In this document: positions 48,862 through 57,704 of the stretch, one piece after another
How positions within the stretch are numbered: position 1 is the stretch's first letter
Layout: each line of letters starts with the position of its first letter
Source: Neobacillus cucumis
GTDB lineage: Bacteria > Bacillota > Bacilli > Bacillales > Cytobacillaceae
NCBI RefSeq assembly: GCF_002860255.1
Contig: NZ_PGVE01000078.1
Location: forward strand, 22,604 to 86,603
Length of the DNA stretch: 64,000 nt
Direction of reading: 5' to 3'
Notes under the pieces: generated by a model
Told to the model about the DNA's origin: nothing
Databases searched by the model: none
The model's input: only the letters and a program-made list of their open reading frames with translations
Made by a program: the position numbers and the translations under genes

Positions 48862-49706
48862 TAAAGTCTATCTCCTCTTAACGCTAAGCTAGCTTCTATT
48901 GTTGCTTCGTTCAGGTATTGGCGAATTAGGCGGACAGTTTCCTCGGGGTGACTCATATGCGGGCAGTGTCCTGTCGCCTCCATGATTTTCAACACACTAT
49001 TCGGAAGATGCTGTTGAATATACTCTCCTACTGTTAATGGGGCAATAATATCATTTGAACATTGCAGAATAAGGGATGGTACCTTTACTTTTTTTAAGTC
49101 GCTGCGGTTGTCTGCAAAAAAAGCAGCTTCCGCAAATTGACGTGCAATAATAGGGTCAGTGGAACAGAAACGTTCTTCCAGCTGAAGTTTAACATCCGGC
49201 CTCTCCGGATTATTTGTCACGGTTGAGGAAAAGACATTTGCCCAGCCTATGTAATTTTTCTCCATCATATCCATTAAGCCTAAAATTTCCTCTTTTTGAA
49301 AGCCTCCGAAGTAATGGGGAGGATCATTTAGGTAACATGGAGAAGGTCCGATCATAACAAGATGCGAGAAGTATTCAGGATGACTCAATGATGCTAATAC
49401 ACCAATCATACTTCCAACAGAGTGTCCAACAAATACGGCATCTTTCAAATCTAGGGCTGAACAAATATCTATCACATCTTGAGCATATCCTGCAAGACTA
49501 CTATATCTTTGCAAGTCATAAGCAGATAAGTCTGAACGTCCAAAACCTACATAATCAAATAGTATGATTCGGTAATCTTTTTGAAATGCTTCTGCAACTG
49601 ACTTCCATACTGTTTGATCACAGCCAAAGCCAGGAGCAAGAATGATAGATTGTTTTCCTGAGCCTGTAAGATTCACATTATTCCGCAGTATAATATCCTG
49701 GTCCAT
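48861..49706 (-). CDS. rsbQ: RsbQ alpha/beta hydrolase, activator of RsbP
   Basis: RsbQ is the alpha/beta hydrolase required for RsbP function, related to plant KAI2/D14 receptors. The 281-aa product has APGFGCDQTVW near residue 24, the nucleophile S96 in VGHSVGSM, VMIGPSPCYLNDPPHYFGGF near 128, and the catalytic Asp and His in CSNDIIAP and TGHCPHMSHPEE. It matches B. subtilis RsbQ along its whole length as I recall it. It is the first gene of rsbQ-rsbP. Confidence 0.94.
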   Translation of the reverse strand: MDQDIILRNNVNLTGSGKQSIILAPGFGCDQTVWKSVAEAFQKDYRIILFDYVGFGRSDLSAYDLQRYSSLAGYAQDVIDICSALDLKDAVFVGHSVGSMIGVLASLSHPEYFSHLVMIGPSPCYLNDPPHYFGGFQKEEILGLMDMMEKNYIGWANVFSSTVTNNPERPDVKLQLEERFCSTDPIIARQFAEAAFFADNRSDLKKVKVPSLILQCSNDIIAPLTVGEYIQQHLPNSVLKIMEATGHCPHMSHPEETVRLIRQYLNEATIEASLALRGDRL

Positions 49707-49916
49707 CCTGATTCTCCTTTCTAGTATTCTATTAATATCATACCACTTACTTCCATATTATGTTGTTTTCTCATATAGTACTTAGGACCTCACTTTTTAA
49801 GTTTGGATTGAACAAATTGCTTGAAAATATTCAATTATATAATATACTTAGTTTATGCAATCAACAAACTAGAGCAACATCTGAATGATTAGCAGGTTAG
49901 GAGTGGAGGAGTAGAC

Positions 49917-50765
49917 ATGAAAAAGGTAGTAGTAACAGGTGGAAGTGGACTTTTAGGAACGGACGTTATAAAAGAATTTTTAGATCATGGTTATGAAGTA
50001 GTTAATGCAGATATGAAATATCCTAAACAAGCTCTTTGTCGGACAGTTATTACAGACTTAACCAATTTAGGAGAAGTGTATGGAGTTTTAGCTGGTGCAG
50101 ATGCCGTCGTACATCTTGCAGCGATCCCGGTTGCTTACTCACATCCAAACGAAGTGACCTTTGAAAACAATGTCTTGTCTACTTATAACATTTTAGAAGC
50201 CGCAGGGAACCTAGGAATTAAAAAGGCTGTTATATCATCAAGTGAATCATCTTATGGTATTTGTTTTTCAAAGCAAAACTTAGCTCCACAATATGTACCA
50301 ATCGATGAGAATCATCCACAACTGCCAGAAGAAAGCTATGGATTATCCAAAATTGTTAACGAGAAAACGGCTGATATGATTCATCGAAGAACAGGAATGC
50401 AAGTTGTATCCTTTAGATTAGGAAATGTTATTTCACCAGAAATGTATAAAAATTTCCCTGGATTTATTCATGACCCTGAACAACGCAAAACCATTCTTTG
50501 GAGTTATATTGATACAAGAGATGCGGCAACCGCCTACCGTCTAGCTATTGAAACGGATGGACTGGGCTCCGTTGCTCTTAATATTGGTGCCGATGAAACA
50601 AGTATGGATATTGAAAGCAAACAACTGATGGAAACTTGTTTTCCTGCTGTAAAGGATTTCCGTGAGGATTTATCTGGTTTCGCCCCATTATTAAGCAATG
50701 AAAAAGCCAAAAAGCTGCTAAATTGGAAGCCTATTCATAAATGGAGAGAGTACGTTAAGCTTTAA
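49917..50765 (+). CDS. NAD-dependent epimerase/dehydratase family protein
   Basis: The 282-aa extended SDR has the Rossmann motif VTGGSGLLGTDV near residues 6-17, HLAAIPVAYSHP near 66, ISSSESSYG near 103 and the catalytic YGLSK near 138, followed by FRLGNVISP. It is similar in plan to uronate dehydrogenases and UDP-sugar epimerases but I cannot assign a substrate. GGAGTGGAGGAG gives a strong ribosome site. A long perfect hairpin follows. Confidence 0.82.
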   Translation: MKKVVVTGGSGLLGTDVIKEFLDHGYEVVNADMKYPKQALCRTVITDLTNLGEVYGVLAGADAVVHLAAIPVAYSHPNEVTFENNVLSTYNILEAAGNLGIKKAVISSSESSYGICFSKQNLAPQYVPIDENHPQLPEESYGLSKIVNEKTADMIHRRTGMQVVSFRLGNVISPEMYKNFPGFIHDPEQRKTILWSYIDTRDAATAYRLAIETDGLGSVALNIGADETSMDIESKQLMETCFPAVKDFREDLSGFAPLLSNEKAKKLLNWKPIHKWREYVKL

Positions 50766-50774
50766 TTGTAGATG

Positions 50775-50821
50775 CACGGGGACGGTTCTCATGCTTTTGA
50801 AGCATGAGAACCGTCCCCGTG
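50775..50821. repeat. Perfect 21-bp hairpin, GGGGACGGTTCTC-type repeat
   Basis: The 21-base arms at 50775-50795 and 50801-50821 are exact reverse complements around TTTGA. The arm contains ACGGGGACGGTTCTC, a string I recall as frequent in intergenic palindromes of Firmicutes. It separates two convergent transcription units and could end both, though neither side has a T run. Confidence 0.7.
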
Positions 50822-50829
50822 TTTAGTGT

Positions 50830-51054
50830 TTATTTCAAGAGCTCCCCAAGAGGTCTATACATCCAGTCTATAAATTGAGTAGGTCCAGGCATATCAGGGA
50901 AAAATAGCATGAGGAGTGCCAGAATCCACCCCAAAATGGATAGTGCTAGGAGTGCTGCTTTTTCTTTTACTTGTTTTTGCTTTAATCTGGATGATTGAAA
51001 AAGGATGATTACAATAATTAATGCGGTACATCCTAGTACAGTTCCCCATTTCAT
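50830..51054 (-). CDS. Small two-TM protein, fourth gene of the ger operon
   Basis: The 74-aa product has hydrophobic helices at about residues 5-20 and 33-53, separated by a lysine-rich loop (RLKQKQVKEKA). Small two-TM D-type proteins occur in some ger operons and modulate germinant receptors. The start overlaps the gerC-type stop by four bases, so it is translated with the receptor genes. Confidence 0.75.
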   Translation of the reverse strand: MKWGTVLGCTALIIVIILFQSSRLKQKQVKEKAALLALSILGWILALLMLFFPDMPGPTQFIDWMYRPLGELLK

Positions 51055-52238
51055 TCTTCTTTCACCTCGTTCTTAGGAAATTTAGGATTAATTGAGTTCA
51101 TTCCTTGTCTGCGAACATGTGATTTTATATCATACGAAACTTCTACATCTGGATAAATTTTATCCCAATTATTTTTCTCTCTTTTCCATATCTTAGGGTA
51201 TTTCCGGTGGAAGGCTTCGGCAAATCCAAAAATATCAGCTTTCATATCCTTTTGCACAACATGAAGTGCCACTTCTACTTTCTTTTCAATTCTCTTCTCC
51301 AAAAGTTTTTGCAGCTTATTTGCTACTTTAGGATTGGAGGCGTCTAGAGGTGTGGAGTTTTGTATAATATCGTTTTCTGTTGTAGCTTTAAAGACTATTT
51401 TCCATTTACCATTTTCAATTTTGGGAATTAACTCTGTCTTGACATTAAGAGATTTCAACGAAATATATCCATCCGTTTCCTCCGGTTTCAATGAAACAGT
51501 GGAAAGCTCGATTTCATCTCTCAACCATAAGACCCCTCTTGTCACCGAATCATCAATATGGCCAATCATCTTGTCTTTTTTAAAGATGGCTGTTCCAGTA
51601 ATATAAGCAATGGTTTGTTTTCCTTTGCCCTTTTCCGGAGGAAGGATCTTTATCCAAGGAACCCCAAGGTCACCAGATTCACTAATCATCATTTCCGCCA
51701 AATCTTTTGTCGATACATCCATTCCAATCTTTAGCGATACCAACTCTCTGAGCACTTCTGAAATATCACGCTCAAGCGGGGGCAAGAGGCTTAAAACCTT
51801 TTTCGCCTTTACCGAACTAATGAATATATTTGTACTTTCGCGAATTTGCGGATAGCGCATGATAAAGTCAATATGTGAGCCAATACCATCTTTGGCAACC
51901 TCCTCATCAATAATGAATACTTTACATATTCCCCAAAAAATTTGACGCGGAAGAATTTCCTGAAGTTTGGACATGGCTTCAGCAAGTGTTTTACCTGTTG
52001 CCTTTCGTACGAATGTTTTTACACTGCTGCTCCCGCCTGTCCCTTGTTGCACGATCTCCCCTTTTGGGACAATGGTAAGAACAGTAAGCTCAATCGTCCC
52101 ATCTGATTTTTTATCAATTCCTGCTGCTGTTACCAGTGCCAAATCGTTTAGTTCCTGCCGGTCCCAGCAGCCGCTTAGAAAAACATTTGATAGAATCAAA
52201 AGAAATAGAACTAAATATCTAAAAATGGGGTGATTCAT
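51051..52238 (-). CDS. Ger(x)C-family germinant receptor lipoprotein
   Basis: This C subunit is a lipoprotein of the inner spore membrane. The signal peptide ends in FLSGC with the lipidated Cys24, followed by WDRQELNDLALVTAAGID, the GerC signature. The 395-aa protein continues with the usual three-domain fold (EAMSKLQEILPRQIFWG; FDSFT-like IFISS) and ends in a helical domain with WDKIYPDVEVSYDIKSHVRRQG. It overlaps the genes on both sides by four bases. Confidence 0.93.
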   Translation of the reverse strand: MNHPIFRYLVLFLLILSNVFLSGCWDRQELNDLALVTAAGIDKKSDGTIELTVLTIVPKGEIVQQGTGGSSSVKTFVRKATGKTLAEAMSKLQEILPRQIFWGICKVFIIDEEVAKDGIGSHIDFIMRYPQIRESTNIFISSVKAKKVLSLLPPLERDISEVLRELVSLKIGMDVSTKDLAEMMISESGDLGVPWIKILPPEKGKGKQTIAYITGTAIFKKDKMIGHIDDSVTRGVLWLRDEIELSTVSLKPEETDGYISLKSLNVKTELIPKIENGKWKIVFKATTENDIIQNSTPLDASNPKVANKLQKLLEKRIEKKVEVALHVVQKDMKADIFGFAEAFHRKYPKIWKREKNNWDKIYPDVEVSYDIKSHVRRQGMNSINPKFPKNEVKEE

Positions 52239-53344
52239 CCTGCTGTTTTTCCTTTCTTCTGATTCAATCTATTTTTAACTAATGCAATGAATAACATAAT
52301 AACAGGTAAACACACTTGAAAAGTTAGTAAATAAAAAGGGGCTGTCAAACTAAGAAAGTGAGCTAGTTCTTGCAGACTGGCTGCCGACCATTTTCCCATC
52401 AGAATCAACAAAAGACCTGTCGGTAAAACTAATGGCCGGAAATCAGACAGTTTCAACCATTGAGCCATCCCAAGCACCAGGGCATAATAAAAGACTGTAA
52501 TTTTAACAAAGGCGCCCGCTACCCAAATGGCCATAACTACTGCTTCCAAATGTTCAAAAAATTCAGCAATACTTATGTACCTTGCAGCGATCATTACGGG
52601 ATAGGTTACCACTGAATTCAATTTTCCAAGTAATAACAGCGTCATAAAATTAGTAATAACCATAATAAACATCACACTCAATACTGACAACATTCCCCAT
52701 TTCAGTCCCTTTTCTTGATCGGTTAAGTAGGGAAGAAAAAATGAGATGACAATATATTCACTAAACCAGCTTTGCGGGACAACGGAGCCAAGTAATGAAG
52801 GTTTTAGTCCGTTTTCCAAGATAGGAAACATATGGTTAATATCTAAATCCTTAAAGAGCAATATAAAAATGGTTAGATAAAGAAGGAGAACAACTGGTAC
52901 GATGATTTCAGAACATCTCCCAATTACTTCCAGCCCTCCGTAGACAGCAAAAGCGGATACGGCCACCATAGATCCTAAAACCACCACCATTGGAGTGAGG
53001 TGAAGGAATGTACCTGAGACAAACTCGCCATATTCTCGGATAATAATGCCGGTTAGATGCAAATAATACAGCAAATAACAAGCAGCAATTATTTTTCCTA
53101 TTATTTTTCCAAGTATTTGTTCGCTGAATTGTATTAATGTGTCTTTAGGATAGAGCTTATGAAGACGGTAAGCGATATAGACAACGATAAACCCTGTAAC
53201 AGAAGCCCAGATCGGGGACAGCCAGAGGTCCTGTTTTGCATGTTTCGCTGTTATGGCAGGAACTAACATGAGAACGGTTGCCAGAATAGCAGGATTCATC
53301 ATGATGGCCATTTGAATAGAAGATATTTTCCCGCGTTCAATCAT
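52235..53344 (-). CDS. GerAB/ArcD/ProY-family germinant receptor permease
   Basis: The 369-aa B subunit belongs to the amino acid-polyamine-organocation transporter superfamily, with about ten membrane helices. It opens ERGKISSIQMAIMMNPAI, and contains DLWLSPIWASVTGF and GLEVIGRCSEIIVP as in GerAB-type proteins, which bind the germinant. The start is 18 bases after the A subunit stop and the stop overlaps gerC. The germinant cannot be inferred. Confidence 0.93.
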   Translation of the reverse strand: MIERGKISSIQMAIMMNPAILATVLMLVPAITAKHAKQDLWLSPIWASVTGFIVVYIAYRLHKLYPKDTLIQFSEQILGKIIGKIIAACYLLYYLHLTGIIIREYGEFVSGTFLHLTPMVVVLGSMVAVSAFAVYGGLEVIGRCSEIIVPVVLLLYLTIFILLFKDLDINHMFPILENGLKPSLLGSVVPQSWFSEYIVISFFLPYLTDQEKGLKWGMLSVLSVMFIMVITNFMTLLLLGKLNSVVTYPVMIAARYISIAEFFEHLEAVVMAIWVAGAFVKITVFYYALVLGMAQWLKLSDFRPLVLPTGLLLILMGKWSAASLQELAHFLSLTAPFYLLTFQVCLPVIMLFIALVKNRLNQKKGKTAG

Positions 53345-53361
53345 AGATACAATTCACCTCC

Positions 53362-54933
53362 CTATTCCGTTTCATTATCAGGTCCCGGTCTGAGTCCTCT
53401 TGCCTGGCGATACTTATTATATTTTCCTGTCAGGTGTGGACGCTGTCTAAGAGACCACCAAGGAGCTCTAATTAAAACATCTTTTGTTCCTGAGCCCTTT
53501 AATGGGGCCATTGGAGCCAGATATGGAACACCGAATGAACGTAATGTACATAAATGAACAATAATGAAAAGAATACCGAGCATGATGCCAAGCAGTCCCA
53601 GTGTTCCAGCGAAAAAAATCATCGGGAAACGAAGCACTCTGATGGCAATAGAGGCATTGTAGCGTGGGATGGCAAAGGAGGCTATCCCAGTAATCGCAAC
53701 GACCATTACCATTGGAGCCGAAACAAGCCCCGCAGAGACCGCCGCATCCCCGATTACCAGTGCTCCGACAATACTGACTGCAGAGCCAACTTGTTTTGGC
53801 AGCCTAAGACCGGCTTCTCTTAGGGCTTCGAACGTAATTTCCATTAAGAGGGCCTCAATAAGAGCTGGAAAAGGCACCTTTTCTCGTGACTCCGCAACGC
53901 TAAGCAAAAGTGTGGTTGGAATCATCTCTTGATGAAACGTCAGAATTGCCACATATGAGGAAGGAAGAAGCAGTGCAATTAGTAAAAAGCAGTATCTCAG
54001 CCAACGAATTAATGTTCCAATCATAAATCGTTGATAATAGTCTTCTGGTGACTGAAGCAAGGAATAAAATGTAACAGGTGCAATAAGGGCAAAGGGTGTA
54101 CCGTCTGTCAATATGACTACCCGGCCTTCAAGAAGATGCGAGGCAGCTGAATCCGGGCGCTCGGTATTGATCATTTGCGGAAAAGGGGAAAAAGGATCGT
54201 CCTCGATAAATTCCTCAATATAACCGCTTTCCAAAATACCGTCGATATCAATTCGGCTTAATCTGTTCTCGACCTCTTCTACCAGCGTATCATCGACAAT
54301 GTCTTTCATATACATATAGACCACCTGGGTTTGACTATACTTTCCCAGAGTGATGGATTTCATTTTTAAATCAGGACTTTTGATTTTACGGCGCAAAAGG
54401 GAAATATTCACTCCTAAAGTTTCGGTAAAACCATCCCGGGGTCCACGGATAACGGCTTCAGCGATTGGTTCCTCAACAGAGCGTTTCTCGCTTTTAGATA
54501 ATCCAACTGAAATACCTTGCGTTTGTCCGTCAATTAGAATGGCAGGGTTTCCTGTAGATATCTGTTCAATAATGCCAGCAAAAGTATCTAAGTAAATAAT
54601 TTTTGAAACAGTTAATTTCTGTTTGAGAATGACCTCTGTGTCTGCTTGTAATCGTTCATCTCTTTCCATTAATGGTTTAAGCACACTATGGTCAATCTCT
54701 TCAATGTTTGCCAACCCTTCTAAATAAATGAGGATAGCTGCGATGTTACCGCCTAAAGTAAAATTTCGAAAGATTACATCAGGACAATCTGTGTAGATAG
54801 ATTTTAGAACTGATTCATTTTCTAATATGTTTTTAGCAAGAAAAATTTTTTCTATATGGTTTTCTGCCTCATCATTTTGTGGTTTTGACTCATCTGAATC
54901 AATTCCTTTGCGTAAAATGCTAAATAATTTCAT
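53362..54933 (-). CDS. GerA-family germinant receptor A subunit
   Basis: The 523-aa A subunit has a cytoplasmic N-terminal region with FRNFTLGG and LIDGQTQGISVGLSKSEKRSVEEPIAEAVIRGPRDGF, then membrane helices from about residue 320, including EALLMEITFEALREAGLRLPKQVGSAVSIVGALVIGDAAV, and ends with APMAPLKGSGTKDVLIRAPWW. All are strong GerA signatures. It heads the A-B-C-D operon. A sigma-G promoter is expected upstream but I could not identify one with confidence. Confidence 0.95.
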   Translation of the reverse strand: MKLFSILRKGIDSDESKPQNDEAENHIEKIFLAKNILENESVLKSIYTDCPDVIFRNFTLGGNIAAILIYLEGLANIEEIDHSVLKPLMERDERLQADTEVILKQKLTVSKIIYLDTFAGIIEQISTGNPAILIDGQTQGISVGLSKSEKRSVEEPIAEAVIRGPRDGFTETLGVNISLLRRKIKSPDLKMKSITLGKYSQTQVVYMYMKDIVDDTLVEEVENRLSRIDIDGILESGYIEEFIEDDPFSPFPQMINTERPDSAASHLLEGRVVILTDGTPFALIAPVTFYSLLQSPEDYYQRFMIGTLIRWLRYCFLLIALLLPSSYVAILTFHQEMIPTTLLLSVAESREKVPFPALIEALLMEITFEALREAGLRLPKQVGSAVSIVGALVIGDAAVSAGLVSAPMVMVVAITGIASFAIPRYNASIAIRVLRFPMIFFAGTLGLLGIMLGILFIIVHLCTLRSFGVPYLAPMAPLKGSGTKDVLIRAPWWSLRQRPHLTGKYNKYRQARGLRPGPDNETE

Positions 54934-55189
54934 CGCAACTGCCCCGCTATACTTTGATTGTGATGCATGTAGCAGGAAATATTTTAAGGAATTCCTACTT
55001 TTGTTTTATTTTGACACCTAAATGGTTTTTTTATCCAAAGAACTGTTTGTTTGAGATGTCTTTATTTGTCACTTGAATTTAGAGAACTGTCGTTAAGAAT
55101 CACTTTTTGTATGAAAGTAATGATTTAAATATCTGACTAGTCTGAATATAATAGGGACGAAGACCTATTTTCAAAAAGGAGGATTAGTT

Positions 55190-56050
55190 ATGAAGCTAAA
55201 GCGGTTTTCTTTTATCTTAGTGTTCATGCTGATATTGAACACACTCGCTGCTCCGCTTGCGTTTGCAAAGGGGACAGTTGAATCAAAACAAAAACTTAAC
55301 ATTGTTGCCTTGGGAGATTCCATTACGTTTGGATATCCACCTCCATCAACAACCGCCTTTCCTGATTTAATTACAGGGGCAAAAAAAGTAATAAAGTTTG
55401 GCGGAAGCGGTGCAACTTCTACACAATTGTTAGCAGTGATCAATTCGAATTCAAAAGACTTTAATCACGCACTAAAAAAAGCCGATGTTATTACGATTAA
55501 TATCGGAAGCAATGATTTCATGCAGGCAACTGGAGTAGCAGGTCTTTTTGCAAAATTACAGCCATTGGTGCCAAACCTTGAGGCCAATATAGCGAATGGC
55601 GAATTGGCAAAAGCAATAAGTTCCTCACCAATTACACCTCTCACTCCACAGCAGCTAGCATTGTACACAGACAATTTAACAAAGATTATTACTGCTATTA
55701 GGAAACAATCAGATGCTCCTATTATTTTATATAACTTGTATAATCCAATCGTTTTAGGTATTAACAGTACTCTAGATGGGTTGTTTCTTGGACAGTTACA
55801 TATCTTTATTGAAGGTAATCTTGCAGGTGTAAACAGCTTGATCCAAACCGCAGGAAAGGGAAAAGGAATCTATGTTGCGGATGCCTACTCAACTTTTAAA
55901 GCAAACCCAGCAGCATATATTATTCCTTTTGATATCCATCCAACATTAGCAGGTCATCAAGCCCTTGCATCATTGGCTGATGCGAAGCTTACATCAATCA
56001 CGGAACTTGAAAGAGAGCATGATAGAGATAAGGATAATTGTCATAGGTAA
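55190..56050 (+). CDS. Secreted SGNH/GDSL hydrolase
   Basis: The 286-aa exported protein has a signal peptide ending about PLAFA at residue 26. The nucleophile S44 sits in ALGDSITFG, the oxyanion Gly in FGGSGATS, Asn in NIGSNDF near 107, and the Asp-His pair in FDIHPTLAGH near 247. These are the four blocks of SGNH esterases. A short charged tail (ELEREHDRDKD) follows. The substrate may be a lipid or an acetylated wall polymer. AAGGAGGATT precedes the ATG. Confidence 0.88.
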   Translation: MKLKRFSFILVFMLILNTLAAPLAFAKGTVESKQKLNIVALGDSITFGYPPPSTTAFPDLITGAKKVIKFGGSGATSTQLLAVINSNSKDFNHALKKADVITINIGSNDFMQATGVAGLFAKLQPLVPNLEANIANGELAKAISSSPITPLTPQQLALYTDNLTKIITAIRKQSDAPIILYNLYNPIVLGINSTLDGLFLGQLHIFIEGNLAGVNSLIQTAGKGKGIYVADAYSTFKANPAAYIIPFDIHPTLAGHQALASLADAKLTSITELEREHDRDKDNCHR

Positions 56051-56062
56051 ATTTTCAAGTAA

Positions 56063-56105
56063 AAAAGAGGCAAAAAATCGTCAAGGATGATTTTCTGCCT
56101 CTTTT
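56063..56105. terminator. Bidirectional terminator between SGNH hydrolase and L,D-transpeptidase 2
   Basis: AAAAGAGGCA pairs with TGCCTCTTTT, and AAAATCGTC with GATGATTTT inside it, around a three-base loop. Confidence 0.85.
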
Positions 56106-56114
56106 ATCTTTCAT

Positions 56115-57497
56115 TTAATAAACGACAACGGGTTCATTTTTGTTTAGAGTATCATACACGACCTTCATCGCACTGGATGGCGTGTTGACACAGCCACCCG
56201 ACCCTTTGGTAAGGTAGGCATTACTTGCCCAGTTCCTCCGCCAGCTGGCATCGTGGAACCCGCATCCGCTGAGAGTAAATGGGGCCCAATATTGGACCTT
56301 AACGGAATAATTTGGGTTACCTACTTCACTGCCCTCGAGTATAGATGGTGTTTCTTTATACATGACATACCAAACTCCCGGTGGAGTATCTTCATGGGTG
56401 TTATGTCTGCCTGTTACGACATTGGTTGTATAGGCCAATTTTCCATTTTTATAAAGCCAAATACGTTGTTCTTTAATGGAGACCTCTGCATAAGTACTGC
56501 CAATGCCATTGTTGGTTGTCGCGTTATAGCCTGTACCGTAAGTACTCCAGCCAGTCCCATAAATATGGTCAGCATCAAGTGCCTTTTCTCCTTTTTCAAA
56601 GGCTTTTTGAACTCTCTTTGTTTCTTTTGTGACATTAATGGCCCAGCCATAGGATTCACCTTTTACTGAAATGACTGAACCCGAATGGGTTTTAAAGGTA
56701 AAATTTTTATTTAATGTTGATTGAGAATCATTAATCTTAGTTATCTTATTCTTAATATCAGCCGGGTCAACTGTAATGTGCATATCTTTTGTCACGGATG
56801 CATTTGTAATAACCTCCGTGCCTTTTAAAGAATAGACCTTGTCTTGAACTTTATAATCAACCGTTCGTTGAATCAGTTCCTCAAGCAGTTGCTTTTCTTT
56901 TTTTACAATCGGACTAGCCTCTTTAAGCGGCTGTAAGTATTCAGGACTAAGATGGATTTCACTCGTATATTCCTGTTTTTCATAATTCTTTATTAATTGA
57001 GGAACATTATATTGTTTTCCATCAACGCTTTTGGAAACAATGATTTTGCCTTGTTCTAAACGCGCTTTTGCATCCTTAGGTGCTAGTAAGCTCTTATTCA
57101 ACGAGATAAGCTTATCCTCTAGCTGTTTTTTCAGTATTTGGCTCCGGTATTGATCTGCTTTGGCTGGCAGCAATGAATAATTTTTTGCCTCCTTTGATGG
57201 CAGGATCGTCTGCTGCTTTTCTAATAATTCCTTCACATTAGCCAAATCATTTTTACCAAATTCCATTTTTGTATCTTTTCCATCGAAAATTTGGTCTTGT
57301 CCGACATAGACTTCGTTTTTTAATACAGTAGATTTTAATTTTTCCAATGCCTGATCAGCCGTTAGTCCACCGACTTTTGTATGATTAATTGTTATATTGG
57401 CATTGAACTTGGTTGACTGGTGATAGTAGACACCTGCAGCAGCCAAGACAATAATAACAATAAGACTGCTAACCATGATTTTTTGACTTTTACGCAA
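56115..57497 (-). CDS. Membrane-anchored L,D-transpeptidase 2 (YkuD domain)
   Basis: The 460-aa paralogue of the product at 44992-46437 has an N-terminal helix (about residues 10-28), PG_binding_4-like repeats with GKDTKMEFGKNDL, and a C-terminal YkuD domain with GCGFHDASWRRNW and GSGGCVNTPSSAM. The catalytic cysteine is intact. I place the start at TTG 57497, six bases after GAGGTG; a TTG at 57521 lacks a ribosome site. The two proteins align through nearly their full length, so they come from one duplication. Confidence 0.88.
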   Translation of the reverse strand: MRKSQKIMVSSLIVIIVLAAAGVYYHQSTKFNANITINHTKVGGLTADQALEKLKSTVLKNEVYVGQDQIFDGKDTKMEFGKNDLANVKELLEKQQTILPSKEAKNYSLLPAKADQYRSQILKKQLEDKLISLNKSLLAPKDAKARLEQGKIIVSKSVDGKQYNVPQLIKNYEKQEYTSEIHLSPEYLQPLKEASPIVKKEKQLLEELIQRTVDYKVQDKVYSLKGTEVITNASVTKDMHITVDPADIKNKITKINDSQSTLNKNFTFKTHSGSVISVKGESYGWAINVTKETKRVQKAFEKGEKALDADHIYGTGWSTYGTGYNATTNNGIGSTYAEVSIKEQRIWLYKNGKLAYTTNVVTGRHNTHEDTPPGVWYVMYKETPSILEGSEVGNPNYSVKVQYWAPFTLSGCGFHDASWRRNWASNAYLTKGSGGCVNTPSSAMKVVYDTLNKNEPVVVY

Positions 57498-57641
57498 GAC
57501 CTTCACCTCGAGGGCAATCAAAATAGTTACAATATTAAAACTATTTTGATTAAAAATCTAGTAATCTATAAGAGTATTTATTACTATTTCTATTATACCA
57601 AGATAATACCAAAATCTCACTCTAATGGTTTTATTAATTAT

Positions 57642-57676
57642 TAAAAAGAAAAGGGACATTCTTCATGGAATGTCCC
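57642..57676 (-). terminator. Terminator after nasA
   Basis: GGGACATTC and GAATGTCCC pair, and on the minus strand a T-rich tract follows, just beyond the nasA stop. Confidence 0.75.
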
Positions 57677-57704
57677 GCTAGTGTGGAGATGTATTCATTT
57701 AGAA

